DNA of 64,000 bases from Syntrophobacter fumaroxidans MPOB (GTDB lineage Bacteria; Desulfobacterota; Syntrophobacteria; Syntrophobacterales; Syntrophobacteraceae): the NCBI RefSeq assembly GCF_000014965.1, contig NC_008554.1:4824001-4888000 (forward strand). The letters run 5' to 3'. The translations under genes were made by a program, and so were the position numbers. Below, one piece after another: positions 33,691 to 41,968 of this stretch (its first letter is position 1; each line of letters starts with the position of its first letter). The notes under the pieces were generated by a model, which saw only the letters and a list, made by a program, of their open reading frames with translations, made no database searches and was not told the DNA's origin.

Positions 33691-33712
33691 AAGGTTGGAA
33701 ATAGGGTTGGAA
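33691..33712. repeat. Right arm-type site
   Basis: Exact 22-bp copy of 25903-25924 (AAGGTTGGAAATAGGG then TTGGAA), same orientation, 59 bp from the right attachment core. A candidate binding site for the integrase arm domain or the AlpA-like protein. Confidence 0.65.
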
Positions 33713-33729
33713 ATGCGCGAATCATCCAA

Positions 33730-33763
33730 AAGAAAAAGGGACTCAGATTTTCTCTAAGCCCCT
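33730..33763 (-). terminator. Element-borne terminator for the tRNA-fMet gene
   Basis: On the minus strand AGGGGCTTAGA pairs with TCTGAGTCCCT (two mismatches) and ends in CCCTTTTTCTTTT. It lies 8 bp downstream of the att repeat, taking the place of the native terminator now at 25694-25732. Confidence 0.65.
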
Positions 33764-33770
33764 GTTTTTC

Positions 33771-33850
<80 letters not shown>

Positions 33851-33861
33851 ACAACTTGTTA

Positions 33862-33890
33862 AACATACGCCAATGTGTGCCGGCTGTCAA
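33862..33890 (-). promoter_or_regulatory. Sigma-70 promoter of tRNA-fMet
   Basis: On the minus strand TTGACA (33890-33885) and TATGTT (33867-33862) are 17 bases apart, and the -10 lies 11 bases before the first tRNA base. A near-consensus promoter. Confidence 0.8.
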
Positions 33891-34381
33891 GGCGGTTCCG
33901 TCACATTCACCATTATCCCGTTTACGGGAGCAGTATCAGCTCATTGCGTCCTGCATCGACGGAAGACCCCGGTGCAGGCGATCGAATCCGCACCCGCCCG
34001 AAGAGCGCCGAGCAACCGCCGCGGGGTCGTGTGTGCGCGGGCGTCGCGGGCGGATGTCCCACGCACCCATGGCATGGGGGCGACACTCACTGAGGATCGT
34101 GCTCGCGCGGGCGGATGTTGCTGATGTCCATGTCCTCGCAGCTGGGGGAGCCTGCCGACCCAAGCCGCTCGGGTAGGATGATTTCCCGCAACACTATCTT
34201 TGCACGAAAATGCCTTCCGGTTCCACACTTTCATACAGCTTTGCGAGCGGGGATGCTTCTTCGCGGACCGGCCGGTTGAAATCGGCCGGTCAATCCTCTA
34301 TAGTCGCGCAAACACCGTGACGGAAACAAATCGGCGCGAGCGGCGCTGTCCCGTGCCGCTGCCGGGATGGAGGATGATGCG
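33891..34381. other. Intergenic, no gene recognised
   Basis: About 490 bases between the tRNA promoter and the MscS gene. Open frames on both strands lack ribosome sites. AAATCGGCCGGT and ACCGGCCGGT-like repeats near 34268-34290 form a short hairpin (ACCGGCCGG, TTGAAAT, CGGCCGGT), not followed by a T-run. Confidence 0.35.
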
Positions 34382-35875
34382 ATGACGAGAAAATGGCGTG
34401 CTGCCCTGTTGTTCTCGGTTTGGGCTTTGGCTTTGGGGATGTTTGCACTGGCGTCCGTCGTCCCGGGGCGGGCCGAAGCCCAGCAAAAACAGGCCGAATC
34501 TCAGAATAAGGTTTCCGGTGCGACTTCCAAGGCGGCCGCGCCCGAGAAAAAAGCCCCGGATCGGGAGAAAAAACCGGAAAGCCGGGAGAGAAAGGAGGAG
34601 CCCGCTCCAGACCAGAGTGCGACGGAGGCTCCGACGCCCATCAACACCGAGGCCATCGACGAAGCGGGCCAGGTGCTCGGCAAGAAGATCGACGAAGCAG
34701 GGAAGGGGGCCTCCCGAACGGTCGGCCAGTGGATCAACGCCAAGGCTTTCCTGGGCATCACGTGGCTCAAGCTGCTGGTCTGCCTGTTGCTGCTCCTGGT
34801 GGTCGCGGCCGTCGAACGTACCGTCCGCCACCTGATCGCGATGCAGATGAAGGCAAGAAACGATGAAGAGGCGGGACTGGGCTGGTGGCCGCTGTTCCTC
34901 GACGCCCTGTCCAGACCCCTGTCCCTCTTCATCAGGGTCTACGGCATCTACTGGGCGCTGTCCCCGATCCTCAGCACCTTCGAATCTTCGAAAGCGTACG
35001 CCGTCATCCATCGCATGGCCGGCAAGGCGGCCGACATCGGCGGCACCATAGCGCTGTTCTGGTTCGTCTACCGCTTCATCCACGTGGTGGACATGCAGCT
35101 GCGGCGCTGGGCCAACTCGCGCAAGAACAGCATCGACGACATGCTGGTGCCGCTGGTCGGCAAAATATTCCGGGTTTTCGTCATCGTCATCGGCGGCATC
35201 ATGACCGTCCAGAACCTGACCGGGATCGAGATCGGCCCGCTGATCGCGTCGCTGGGGATCGGCGGTCTGGCCATCGCCCTGGCCGGAAAGGATTCCATTG
35301 CGAATTTTCTTGGAAGCCTGACGATTCTGCTCGACAAGCCGTTCCAGGTGGGAGAGCGCATCGCCATCGACAAGCACGAAGGCTTCGTCGAAGACGTGGG
35401 GTTTCGCAGCACGCGGATTCGGACGCTGAGCGGCCACCTGGTTTCCATCCCGAACGAAAAAATCATCAACTCGACCCTGGAGAACATCGGCCGGCGGCCC
35501 TATATCCGCTGGCACACGAACCTGACGCTCACCTATGGCACGCCGGCCGAAAAGGTGGAACGGGCCGTGCGGATCGCTCGGGAAATCCTGGAGAACCATG
35601 AGGGCATGCGCCCTGAGTATCCGCCTCGAGTGCACTTCAATGCGTTCAACGACTGGAGCCTCAACCTGTCGATCTTCGCCTGGTACCACCCGGCCGATCA
35701 TTGGAAGTTCCAGGAGTGGGTGCAGAAGACCTGTCTCGAGATCATGCGAAGGTTCGAGGCGGAGGGGATCGAATTCGCTTTCCCGACCCAAACGGTGTAC
35801 CAGTACAATCTGGATGGCCGGGATGCGGAGGCGCCGGACCGGCCGGCAAGGATAAGCCTCGGTTCCAGGCAGTGA
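34382..35875 (+). CDS. MscS-family mechanosensitive channel
   Basis: 497 residues from the ATG at 34382, with GGAGG before it (an ATG at 34367 precedes that site). Signal-like N-terminus, then a long charged Lys/Glu/Pro-rich segment (about 35-110), several membrane helices, and the MscS pore and beta domain: TGIEIGPLIASLGIGGLAIA, AGKDSIANFLGSLTILLDKPF and VGERIAIDKHEGFVEDVGFR. MscS channels open under membrane tension to release solutes. The charged periplasmic-type extension is a feature of the larger MscK/YbdG-like members. Confidence 0.9.
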   Translation: MTRKWRAALLFSVWALALGMFALASVVPGRAEAQQKQAESQNKVSGATSKAAAPEKKAPDREKKPESRERKEEPAPDQSATEAPTPINTEAIDEAGQVLGKKIDEAGKGASRTVGQWINAKAFLGITWLKLLVCLLLLLVVAAVERTVRHLIAMQMKARNDEEAGLGWWPLFLDALSRPLSLFIRVYGIYWALSPILSTFESSKAYAVIHRMAGKAADIGGTIALFWFVYRFIHVVDMQLRRWANSRKNSIDDMLVPLVGKIFRVFVIVIGGIMTVQNLTGIEIGPLIASLGIGGLAIALAGKDSIANFLGSLTILLDKPFQVGERIAIDKHEGFVEDVGFRSTRIRTLSGHLVSIPNEKIINSTLENIGRRPYIRWHTNLTLTYGTPAEKVERAVRIAREILENHEGMRPEYPPRVHFNAFNDWSLNLSIFAWYHPADHWKFQEWVQKTCLEIMRRFEAEGIEFAFPTQTVYQYNLDGRDAEAPDRPARISLGSRQ

Positions 35876-35978
35876 GGTCTTTCGGAGTCGTGGTTTTCCC
35901 GGAAATCTGGCCCGGCGGGGTGCGAGAATAAATTTCCCCCGACGCGCGACGCGGCCCGCTCGCTTTCCCGTGCCCCGC

Positions 35979-36572
35979 CTACAGGGTTCCCTTGGAGGAC
36001 GGAATGCCCGAGCGCCGTTCATCGAACCGTGTGGCTTGGTCCAATGCGCGCCCCAGTGCCTTGAAGATCGCTTCCAGGATGTGATGCGTGTTGCTTCCGT
36101 ACAGACCCTGGACATGAACGGTGGCGCCGCCGTGCTGGCAGAACGCGCGGAAGAATTCCGGCACCAGCTCGGTTTCGAACCGCCCCACCCGGGCCGCGAG
36201 CGTGGGAACGCGGTAGACCAGGAACGGGCGGTTGGAAAGATCAAGGGTCACCGAGGCGCAGGCTTCGTCCATGGGCACCACGGCATGTCCGTAGCGCCGG
36301 ATCCCTTTGCGGTCCCCGAGGGCTTTCGCCAGGGCGCCTCCCAGGCAGATGCCGATGTCCTCCACGGTGTGATGGGCGTCGACGTCGAGATCGCCTTCGG
36401 CCTGGAGCTTCAGATCGAAGAAGCCGTGCACGCTGAAAAGCGACAGCATGTGATCCAGAAAGGGAACCCCGGTGCGCAGTTCCGCTTTTCCTTCCCCGTC
36501 GACCGTGAGATCGGCCATGATCTTGGTTTCGCTGGTGATTCTCTCCACCGTTCCCTGTCGCCTGCCAGCCAT
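35979..36572 (-). CDS. hisB: Imidazoleglycerol-phosphate dehydratase
   Basis: 197 residues from the ATG at 36572, GGAGG 10 bases upstream. Family blocks: R-x2-ER-x-TSET (start), GVPFLDHML, DAHHTVEDIGICLG, GHAVVPMDEA, HGGATVHVQGLYGSNTHHILEA and FKALGRAL. The two metal-binding HHxxED/HHxxEA motifs are intact. It carries out the sixth step of histidine synthesis. Monofunctional form, without the phosphatase domain of enteric HisB. No other his gene is adjacent. The longer frame start upstream to 37028 is not supported. Confidence 0.95.
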   Translation of the reverse strand: MAGRRQGTVERITSETKIMADLTVDGEGKAELRTGVPFLDHMLSLFSVHGFFDLKLQAEGDLDVDAHHTVEDIGICLGGALAKALGDRKGIRRYGHAVVPMDEACASVTLDLSNRPFLVYRVPTLAARVGRFETELVPEFFRAFCQHGGATVHVQGLYGSNTHHILEAIFKALGRALDQATRFDERRSGIPSSKGTL

Positions 36573-37344
36573 GTGTCGGTATCCTCCGATCGTGTGAAGC
36601 CGTTGGGTATCGGTCGGTGCCTTCCTCGGAACGGTATCGTTCCCGGACTCCGGGCCGCCTTGCGGGCAGGCGTGAAGCCCGCCGGCCGCCGCTCTTTCTC
36701 CGTTCTCCCACTGCCCGTCTGTATGCCATAATTTGAACGATTTCACCAGAGAATTGGATGCCGGAGCAAACAGGGGCGCACCTGGGGCTTTCCCGTGCGC
36801 CGCCGCAACCCGGCCGGGGCGCTCGCCGCCCCTGTCTCCGCCGGTATGCCCTTTCGGCTCTGCAAACACGCCCCCACAACGCCGCCCGTAACCGCGCGTT
36901 CCGGGCGTGTCAGCCTCAAGCAGGCCGACGGATGCCTTCCCCAACCTCGACCTTCGCATCCAGGGCCTGCCGGCCAACGCCACGTCCCGTACACCGTGCG
37001 GCGCGCCGCCGAGGCGGCCTTCAGCCATTGCCGCAATGCCCGGTCGTCGCCTGCGGCTCTTGAGTTACAACCGTGTCATTCCAATGACGGTTTCGAATGC
37101 CGGGACGTCTTACCCGCTTTGCGGAACAGCGGCCGCGCCCGAGCGGAGCCATTGTCACGCGTGATTCCGGTTTGCGCGGCGCACAGCCTCCAAACGGGCT
37201 TTCCGGATGGCACAGATGCTGCACTTTATTCCCCATCACACGAAAAAGGGCAAAAAACATTATTTGATGAGCCTCGAGTGCGAACCGCAAGGAGTTCGCA
37301 CGAAGGGGCGAACAAGGTCTCTCATGGGTGCCGGGGAGGGGAGT
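36573..37344. other. Long intergenic region, no gene recognised
   Basis: About 770 bases between divergent genes. Frames on both strands are GC-driven and have no ribosome sites. The 37230-37320 part is AT-richer and holds a small inverted repeat (GTGCGAACCGCAAGGAGTTCGCAC), which may be a leader hairpin of the papain-like gene. Confidence 0.4.
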
Positions 37345-39183
37345 ATGCACTTGAAACGACTTGCTGTGGCTTGTTTCGCGTTGTTTTATGCCACGTTTTT
37401 CGGTAGCGCAGGTGCGTTTGCCGAAGAACTGGCCGATGTGCAGAAAAGAATAAAAGACAGGAATCTCAAGTGGGTTGCTGAGCGACACCTCAACCCCGAA
37501 AGGAAGGGACTCGGACTCCTCAGGGACGGGTTCACCGCCGCCGTCCCGCCTGCCGAAGGTGCAGGCGATGTTCCCACAGGCCTGGCGACCGCCGTGGACT
37601 GGCGAAATATCGGCGCCGACAACGCGTTCGGGGTTGCCCCGGGCAACTACGTGTCCCGCGTGAAGAACCAGGGGAGCTGCGGCAGTTGCTGGGCTTTCGC
37701 AACGACGGCAATCCTTGAGTCCGCGACCCAGATCGCCAACAACGATCCGATCGAACCCCTTGATCCCGGCAGTGCCTACGATCTGTCCGAGCAGGTCATG
37801 CTCACCTGCAGCGGCGCCGGCAGCTGCAACGGCGGGTACGTCACCACGGCCTCGAGCTATGCAGCCACCACGGGATTGCTGCGGGAATTCCCCTCCGGTT
37901 GTTACGCCTACAACATCGGCAGCACAACCTGCCCCAACCCGGGTTCCTACCCCGACTGCGATCAAACCCGCTTCCGGATCGACGCCTGGAGCGGGGTATC
38001 GGCCACCGTCGATGCGATGAAGAACGCCCTGAACACCCATGGCCCTCTCGTGGCGACCTACGCGGTCTACAATGACTTCTACCGCTACTACGGCAGCGGC
38101 ATTTACGAGGCCATTTCCTGCGATCAAACGGTCAACCCCCTCGTGGGCTATCACGCGGTGGCGCTGGTGGGCTATCGGGATGCCGATGCCGCCGACCCGG
38201 TGGGGTATTTCATCGTGAAGAACAGCTGGGGAGCCGCGTGGGGTGAATCGGGGTATTTCAGAATCGCCTACTCTCAGGTCGGCAACTGCGTGAAATTCGG
38301 GGGGACCACCCTGGCGTACTCCAAGACGGCCTGCAACGGGGCCATCACCGTGGATTCTCCGGCCGAATCGGCCACCTTGCAGGCGGGAACGATGCACGCC
38401 ATCACCTGGAGCGACTCGGGGAGCATCGGCCCGTACGCGAGTATCGATCTCTACCAGGCAGGGAATCGCGTCCGGACGATCCAGGCAAATGCCCTCCTGG
38501 CGGATGGATCATTCTCGTGGCTGGTCGACTCCGATCTTCAGGGGCCGAACTTTTCGGTAATGGTCACGAGCACGGCATGCAGTTCCGCCTACGGCACGAG
38601 CGGACCGTTTTCCATCAACCCGGCGGCGGATTTCGAAGTGGCCGGCACGGCGGTTTCCGGCAGTGTGGGACTTTCGGGAGTGACCATCAGTTTCAGCAGA
38701 GTTTCCGGGGCCGGCACGATCCCCGCCCCTGTCGTCACCGACTTCCAGGGCGGGTGGAGACAAAGCGGGTTTCAGCAAGGGACGGAATACCGGGCGACGC
38801 CATCAAAAACGGGCTGCACGTTCAGCCCGGCGTTCCTGGATTTCACCGATGCAGCGTCCAGCCTGAATTTCGCCGCGACGGAGAACAAGATAACCTCCGT
38901 CATATCTCCGACCGCCGGCTCCATCGTGAAGGTGGGGGGGGCCCTGCTCGTCAAGTGGACGTACACGGGCAGCCCGGGTCCCTATGTGACCATCGAGGCC
39001 GTGAACACCGCTACCGGCGCTCGAACGGCGATCAGTTCCAAGGCCAAGATCGGCACCGGCGGGATCGGCTCTTACAACTGGAGGATCGGCAAGCAGCAGG
39101 CGGCAGGGACCTACCGGATCAAGGTCGCGAGCAAGACCAACGGTTCCTCGGCGACGAGCGCGGAATTCAGCATCATAAAATAG
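37345..39183 (+). CDS. Secreted papain-like (C1A) cysteine protease with C-terminal repeats
   Basis: 612 residues from the ATG at 37345 (GGGGAGGGGA upstream). Signal peptide to about residue 26, short propeptide, then the papain domain: Gln109 and Cys115 (KNQGSCGSCWAF), His in VGYHAVALVGY, Asn in IVKNSWGAAWGESGYF. After about residue 335 come two Ser-Thr-x-Lys-like beta domains (ITVDSPAESATLQAG and SVISPTAGSIVKVG, each followed by -WSDSGS or -WTYTGS), which look like a repeated surface-binding domain. Extracellular proteolysis is likely. Such C1A proteases are not common in Desulfobacterota. Confidence 0.93.
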   Translation: MHLKRLAVACFALFYATFFGSAGAFAEELADVQKRIKDRNLKWVAERHLNPERKGLGLLRDGFTAAVPPAEGAGDVPTGLATAVDWRNIGADNAFGVAPGNYVSRVKNQGSCGSCWAFATTAILESATQIANNDPIEPLDPGSAYDLSEQVMLTCSGAGSCNGGYVTTASSYAATTGLLREFPSGCYAYNIGSTTCPNPGSYPDCDQTRFRIDAWSGVSATVDAMKNALNTHGPLVATYAVYNDFYRYYGSGIYEAISCDQTVNPLVGYHAVALVGYRDADAADPVGYFIVKNSWGAAWGESGYFRIAYSQVGNCVKFGGTTLAYSKTACNGAITVDSPAESATLQAGTMHAITWSDSGSIGPYASIDLYQAGNRVRTIQANALLADGSFSWLVDSDLQGPNFSVMVTSTACSSAYGTSGPFSINPAADFEVAGTAVSGSVGLSGVTISFSRVSGAGTIPAPVVTDFQGGWRQSGFQQGTEYRATPSKTGCTFSPAFLDFTDAASSLNFAATENKITSVISPTAGSIVKVGGALLVKWTYTGSPGPYVTIEAVNTATGARTAISSKAKIGTGGIGSYNWRIGKQQAAGTYRIKVASKTNGSSATSAEFSIIK

Positions 39184-39211
39184 CTGCGGCGGGCCAGGCG
39201 CACAGGGACGC

Positions 39212-39238
39212 AGCGGGCTTTCGCCCCGCCGTTTCTTC
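39212..39238 (+). terminator. Likely terminator of the papain-like gene
   Basis: GCGGGC, TTTC loop, GCCCCGC (one bulge) then GTTTCTTCTCT, 29 bp behind the stop. A short stem with a weak T-run. Confidence 0.4.
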
Positions 39239-39463
39239 TCTCCTCGGGCGATACCGTGCGCCGGGATGGCATGGAAGAACACCGGTGTTTTCAAGAGGCG
39301 ATGAATCGAGAGGTCTGTTTGCCCGGCGACGGTTATTGCGATCGGATTGCGGGTTACTCCCGGGAATGCGGCAAAATGCCGGTCGCCGTACCCGTTTCCA
39401 TGTGTTGCGAGCACCGGGTACAGCATCCCGCCAGGCAGGCATCCAACAACACTACCACCACCA

Positions 39464-39494
39464 GGAAAAAAGGGGCAGGTCCCTGACCTGCCCC
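39464..39494 (-). terminator. Intrinsic terminator of the riboswitch-controlled gene
   Basis: GGGGCAGGTC (39472-39481) and GACCTGCCCC (39485-39494), a perfect 10-bp stem with a 3-base loop; on the minus strand six T follow. It lies 55 bp behind the stop at 39549. Confidence 0.85.
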
Positions 39495-39548
39495 TTCCCG
39501 TTACATGCCGGAGTGATCGAGCAAGCGATCTACCCCACCAGGCGTTTA

Positions 39549-40739
39549 TCAGCGAACGGGAACCGCCCGCAATTCGTTCAACACCGGGGTAGCGGGGGCC
39601 GTCGCCGGCTTCTGCAGCAACTGGGGAGCCGGAGCTGTTTGCCGTACCGGGATCATGTTGATCTCAGAGGAGTTGAGTGCGCCCTCCGGGCAGGTGCCCT
39701 TGGAGACCACCGCGTGCCCGATGATCCAGACGCCGTCACCGTTTGTGTCGGTCAGTGTCAGCCCGGAGAATGTGTCACCGGATGCGCCGGCGTCATAGTA
39801 CCTGGTGATGCCGTACCGGCCCGGTGCAATCTTTGTCGGTTTCAGGTCGGACGCGTACAAGTGGACTTCCTGGAGCTTGTAGTCCGGCAGCAAGGCATAC
39901 CTGACCGTTGCCGACGAGCCGTCCCACGTCACGTAGAGTGTTCCGACCTCCACCCCCTTGGTGGTGTCGTTCAAACCTGCCCCCGCATAAATGGGGTACT
40001 CTTCTTCGGTGACCTGCTGCGTGAGGTTGATGGCCCAGCCCCAGCGTTGCCTGGTCAGATCGAGACTCGGAAGCCCTTCAGGGTTTGCCTTGGCGGTGGA
40101 GGCGAATACGTGGGTTCCCTTGGCGAAGGCGGTTTCGGACCAGCATACCGGCGGGGGCGGGAAGTCGCCACAGCAGATCGCGTACTGGCCGAAAAAGTAC
40201 CAGCGCCCCGGCTCTTCGACGTTCACGGGCTGGTCACCGCCCCAGGCAGTCTCCCACTCCTTGCACCCGTCGCCGTCACTGTCCATGTAGACCTCGGCGT
40301 GCGTGAAAACATACAAGGACAAGTCGCACACCGGCTTTCCATCAACATCCACGGCGTTCAATGATGCCAGAGGAATTTCGAAAGTATAACTGGTCAGGCC
40401 CGCGGCGTTGTGTTGGTAAGGGAACTGGCCCGGCACGGGGATTCCCTGATTGTTCGTAGGAATTGAGCTCAGGTCGTTCCCCGCCCACACATGGAGAGTG
40501 CCGAATGTAGCGTCCGGCCATGTCAGGTTGTAGGTTACGTAGAGGTAAGTGGAATCGTTTGTGACCTCAACCGTGCCTGCGTTGTTGTGCTGCCCTGCCG
40601 TGAGGTCCCAGACGACGGGTTCGCAAACCGCCGGGATGTCTGGAATAAATAGTTCAAGGAGTTGAGCGTTTGCGGTCCCCGCGCCGATAATGAAAGCGCA
40701 TGCCGCAAAAAGTGCAACCCATGTAATCTGCTTTTTCAT
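39549..40739 (-). CDS. Secreted hypothetical protein under riboswitch control
   Basis: 396 residues with GGAGGTG upstream of the ATG and a signal peptide (MKKQITWVALFAACAFIIGA, cleavage after NAQ or ANA). The mature part begins with a CBM-like beta region (TVEVTNDSTYLYVTYNLTWP, a pattern seen in secreted bacterial surface proteins with the motif NDxxxLYVxY), includes DSDGDGCKEWET, a calcium-like loop, and paired cysteines (CCGDFPPPPVC). Function unknown; a matrix or surface protein is a fair guess because a c-di-GMP-I riboswitch precedes it. Confidence 0.8.
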   Translation of the reverse strand: MKKQITWVALFAACAFIIGAGTANAQLLELFIPDIPAVCEPVVWDLTAGQHNNAGTVEVTNDSTYLYVTYNLTWPDATFGTLHVWAGNDLSSIPTNNQGIPVPGQFPYQHNAAGLTSYTFEIPLASLNAVDVDGKPVCDLSLYVFTHAEVYMDSDGDGCKEWETAWGGDQPVNVEEPGRWYFFGQYAICCGDFPPPPVCWSETAFAKGTHVFASTAKANPEGLPSLDLTRQRWGWAINLTQQVTEEEYPIYAGAGLNDTTKGVEVGTLYVTWDGSSATVRYALLPDYKLQEVHLYASDLKPTKIAPGRYGITRYYDAGASGDTFSGLTLTDTNGDGVWIIGHAVVSKGTCPEGALNSSEINMIPVRQTAPAPQLLQKPATAPATPVLNELRAVPVR

Positions 40740-40854
40740 CTCTGTCCACCTCCTTGCATTATGGGTGTTCTCACCGTTTCAGACCTAACAGATTCCTTGT
40801 TCGCATCCTTGTAACCTCTCCGCCTGTTCGACGCTTGAAGCACCCCGTCCACAA

Positions 40855-40892
40855 ACAGAAAAGCCGGGCTGCCGTCTTTCAGGCAACCCGGC
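40855..40892 (-). terminator. Expression-platform terminator of the riboswitch
   Basis: GCCGGGTTGCC (40892-40882) pairs with GGCAGCCCGGC (40873-40863), one mismatch, followed on the minus strand by TTTTCTGTTT. The 5' arm is the same GCCGGGTTGCC that closes the aptamer, so ligand binding and termination exclude each other. Confidence 0.8.
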
Positions 40893-40951
40893 CGTCTACG
40901 TGAGACCCGCGGTTTTCCGTCCCCCCCTCGCGGGAGGTTTGGCTTTTTCAC
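40882..40951 (-). promoter_or_regulatory. Cyclic-di-GMP-I (GEMM) type riboswitch aptamer
   Basis: On the minus strand: AAAGCCAAACC, then hairpin CTCCC-GCGA-GGGGG with a GNRA tetraloop, GGGACGGAAAACC, GCGGGTCT and GACGGCCGGGTTGCC. This follows the GEMM-I order (GCAAACC, GNRA hairpin, GGACGCAAAGCC, CGGGCCT, GCCGGGTTACC). It lies 140-210 nt before the start of the secreted protein gene. GEMM-Ib variants in relatives bind cGAMP instead, so the ligand is not settled. Confidence 0.8.
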
Positions 40952-40955
40952 AAGA

Positions 40956-41968
40956 GGTCGAAAGGTCGCTCTCGGCGCATGAACCCGCCGAACGACACCC
41001 TTGGCCAAACCATAGCATAAGGTAATTTGCGATGCAAACTATAAATGTTAACAACAACTTCAAAAGAACCCGCTAATAAAGGTCGAAGACATCGGTAAAG
41101 GGGCTGCCCGGAGACACGGCAGTGGACGCGCGAACCGCTGCCCTCAGCGCCCGGGCGTTCGGAAATCGATGGGTTACGACGAACAGGCCGTAACCTATCG
41201 TGGCCGCGCAGGCGTTGTGCTGGATGAATGCCCGATCGAGCCGAACCGTTCTCCTCTTGGACCGTTGCTCGAGGGGCTGGGTCCCCGAGCGATTCGCGTT
41301 TGATGGCAAGATTACACAACACCGGTTCGCCTGACGCTGCGGCGGGGGGTGCCATGCCGCGCCCCCGCGCCTGAGAGACCGTCGGAGAGGGTGAGCCGGT
41401 CCGACCTGCAAAAGGAGGGCTTTACGCCCTCCCGACATTATTGCCATTTTGCACGAAATTCTGCATGCCCCCGACGCCTGCGGAACCTGCAGAACATGAA
41501 AACACACTCACCGGGGATTTGATTATCCAGGTCAGTTCGTATCAGCACCCTGCCGCTCCTACACCTATTTGACGCATAGTTCAAAAGCACCATCCGGTCC
41601 ATATCCGATCCGAAAATCAGAAAAAACGAGTGCTTCAAAGAACGGATTTGACAATGGGTCGTCAACAGCATTAAAATAAAAAGTAAATATTGATGTCTGA
41701 GATACATCGGTTCGTTCTGCTCTTGATCAACGTTCTCTATCCATCAGCGAAGATTCTGAAGCGGATCATGTCACAGTCGACGTGACCGGACAGCGGAGAG
41801 TCTGTCGAGCAATCCAATAGGAACCTCATTCCCGGGGAATACTGGAGCAGTGACAACCTGAACAACCGGGACGGTTCCTTTCACGGCAATGACAAAAAGG
41901 AGTGCCCTCCGCCATTTTCGAGTTTGCATCACGTATTGACCGCCAGAAAATGATTTCGGGAGGGAGAT
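40956..41968. other. Long intergenic region with two hairpins
   Basis: About 1 kb between divergent genes. A GGAGGGC/GCCCTCC stem at 41414-41432 with TTTTG on the minus strand looks like a terminator. An 89-codon minus frame ending at 41438 just before it could be its gene, but has no ribosome site. AT-rich DNA at 41570-41700 may hold promoters. A large nested hairpin at 41819-41879 lies before the C25 gene. Confidence 0.4.
41819..41879 (+). promoter_or_regulatory. Nested hairpin in the leader of the C25 peptidase operon
   Basis: Outer arms AGGAACC (41819-41825) and GGTTCCT (41873-41879); inner arms TCCCGG (41830-41835) and CCGGGA (41866-41871); a 30-base apical region. It lies 89 bp before the ATG of the C25 gene. 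Both stems are perfect, suggesting a structured RNA leader or operator. No known riboswitch class is recognised. Confidence 0.45.

Noticed and set aside
36743-37036. 97-codon gene upstream of hisB
   Set aside because: Low-complexity Arg/Ala/Gly sequence, no ribosome site, overlapping equally long frames on the other strand.
41438-41707. 89-codon minus-strand gene before a terminator-like hairpin
   Set aside because: No ribosome site, unusual composition for the region; the hairpin alone is weak support.
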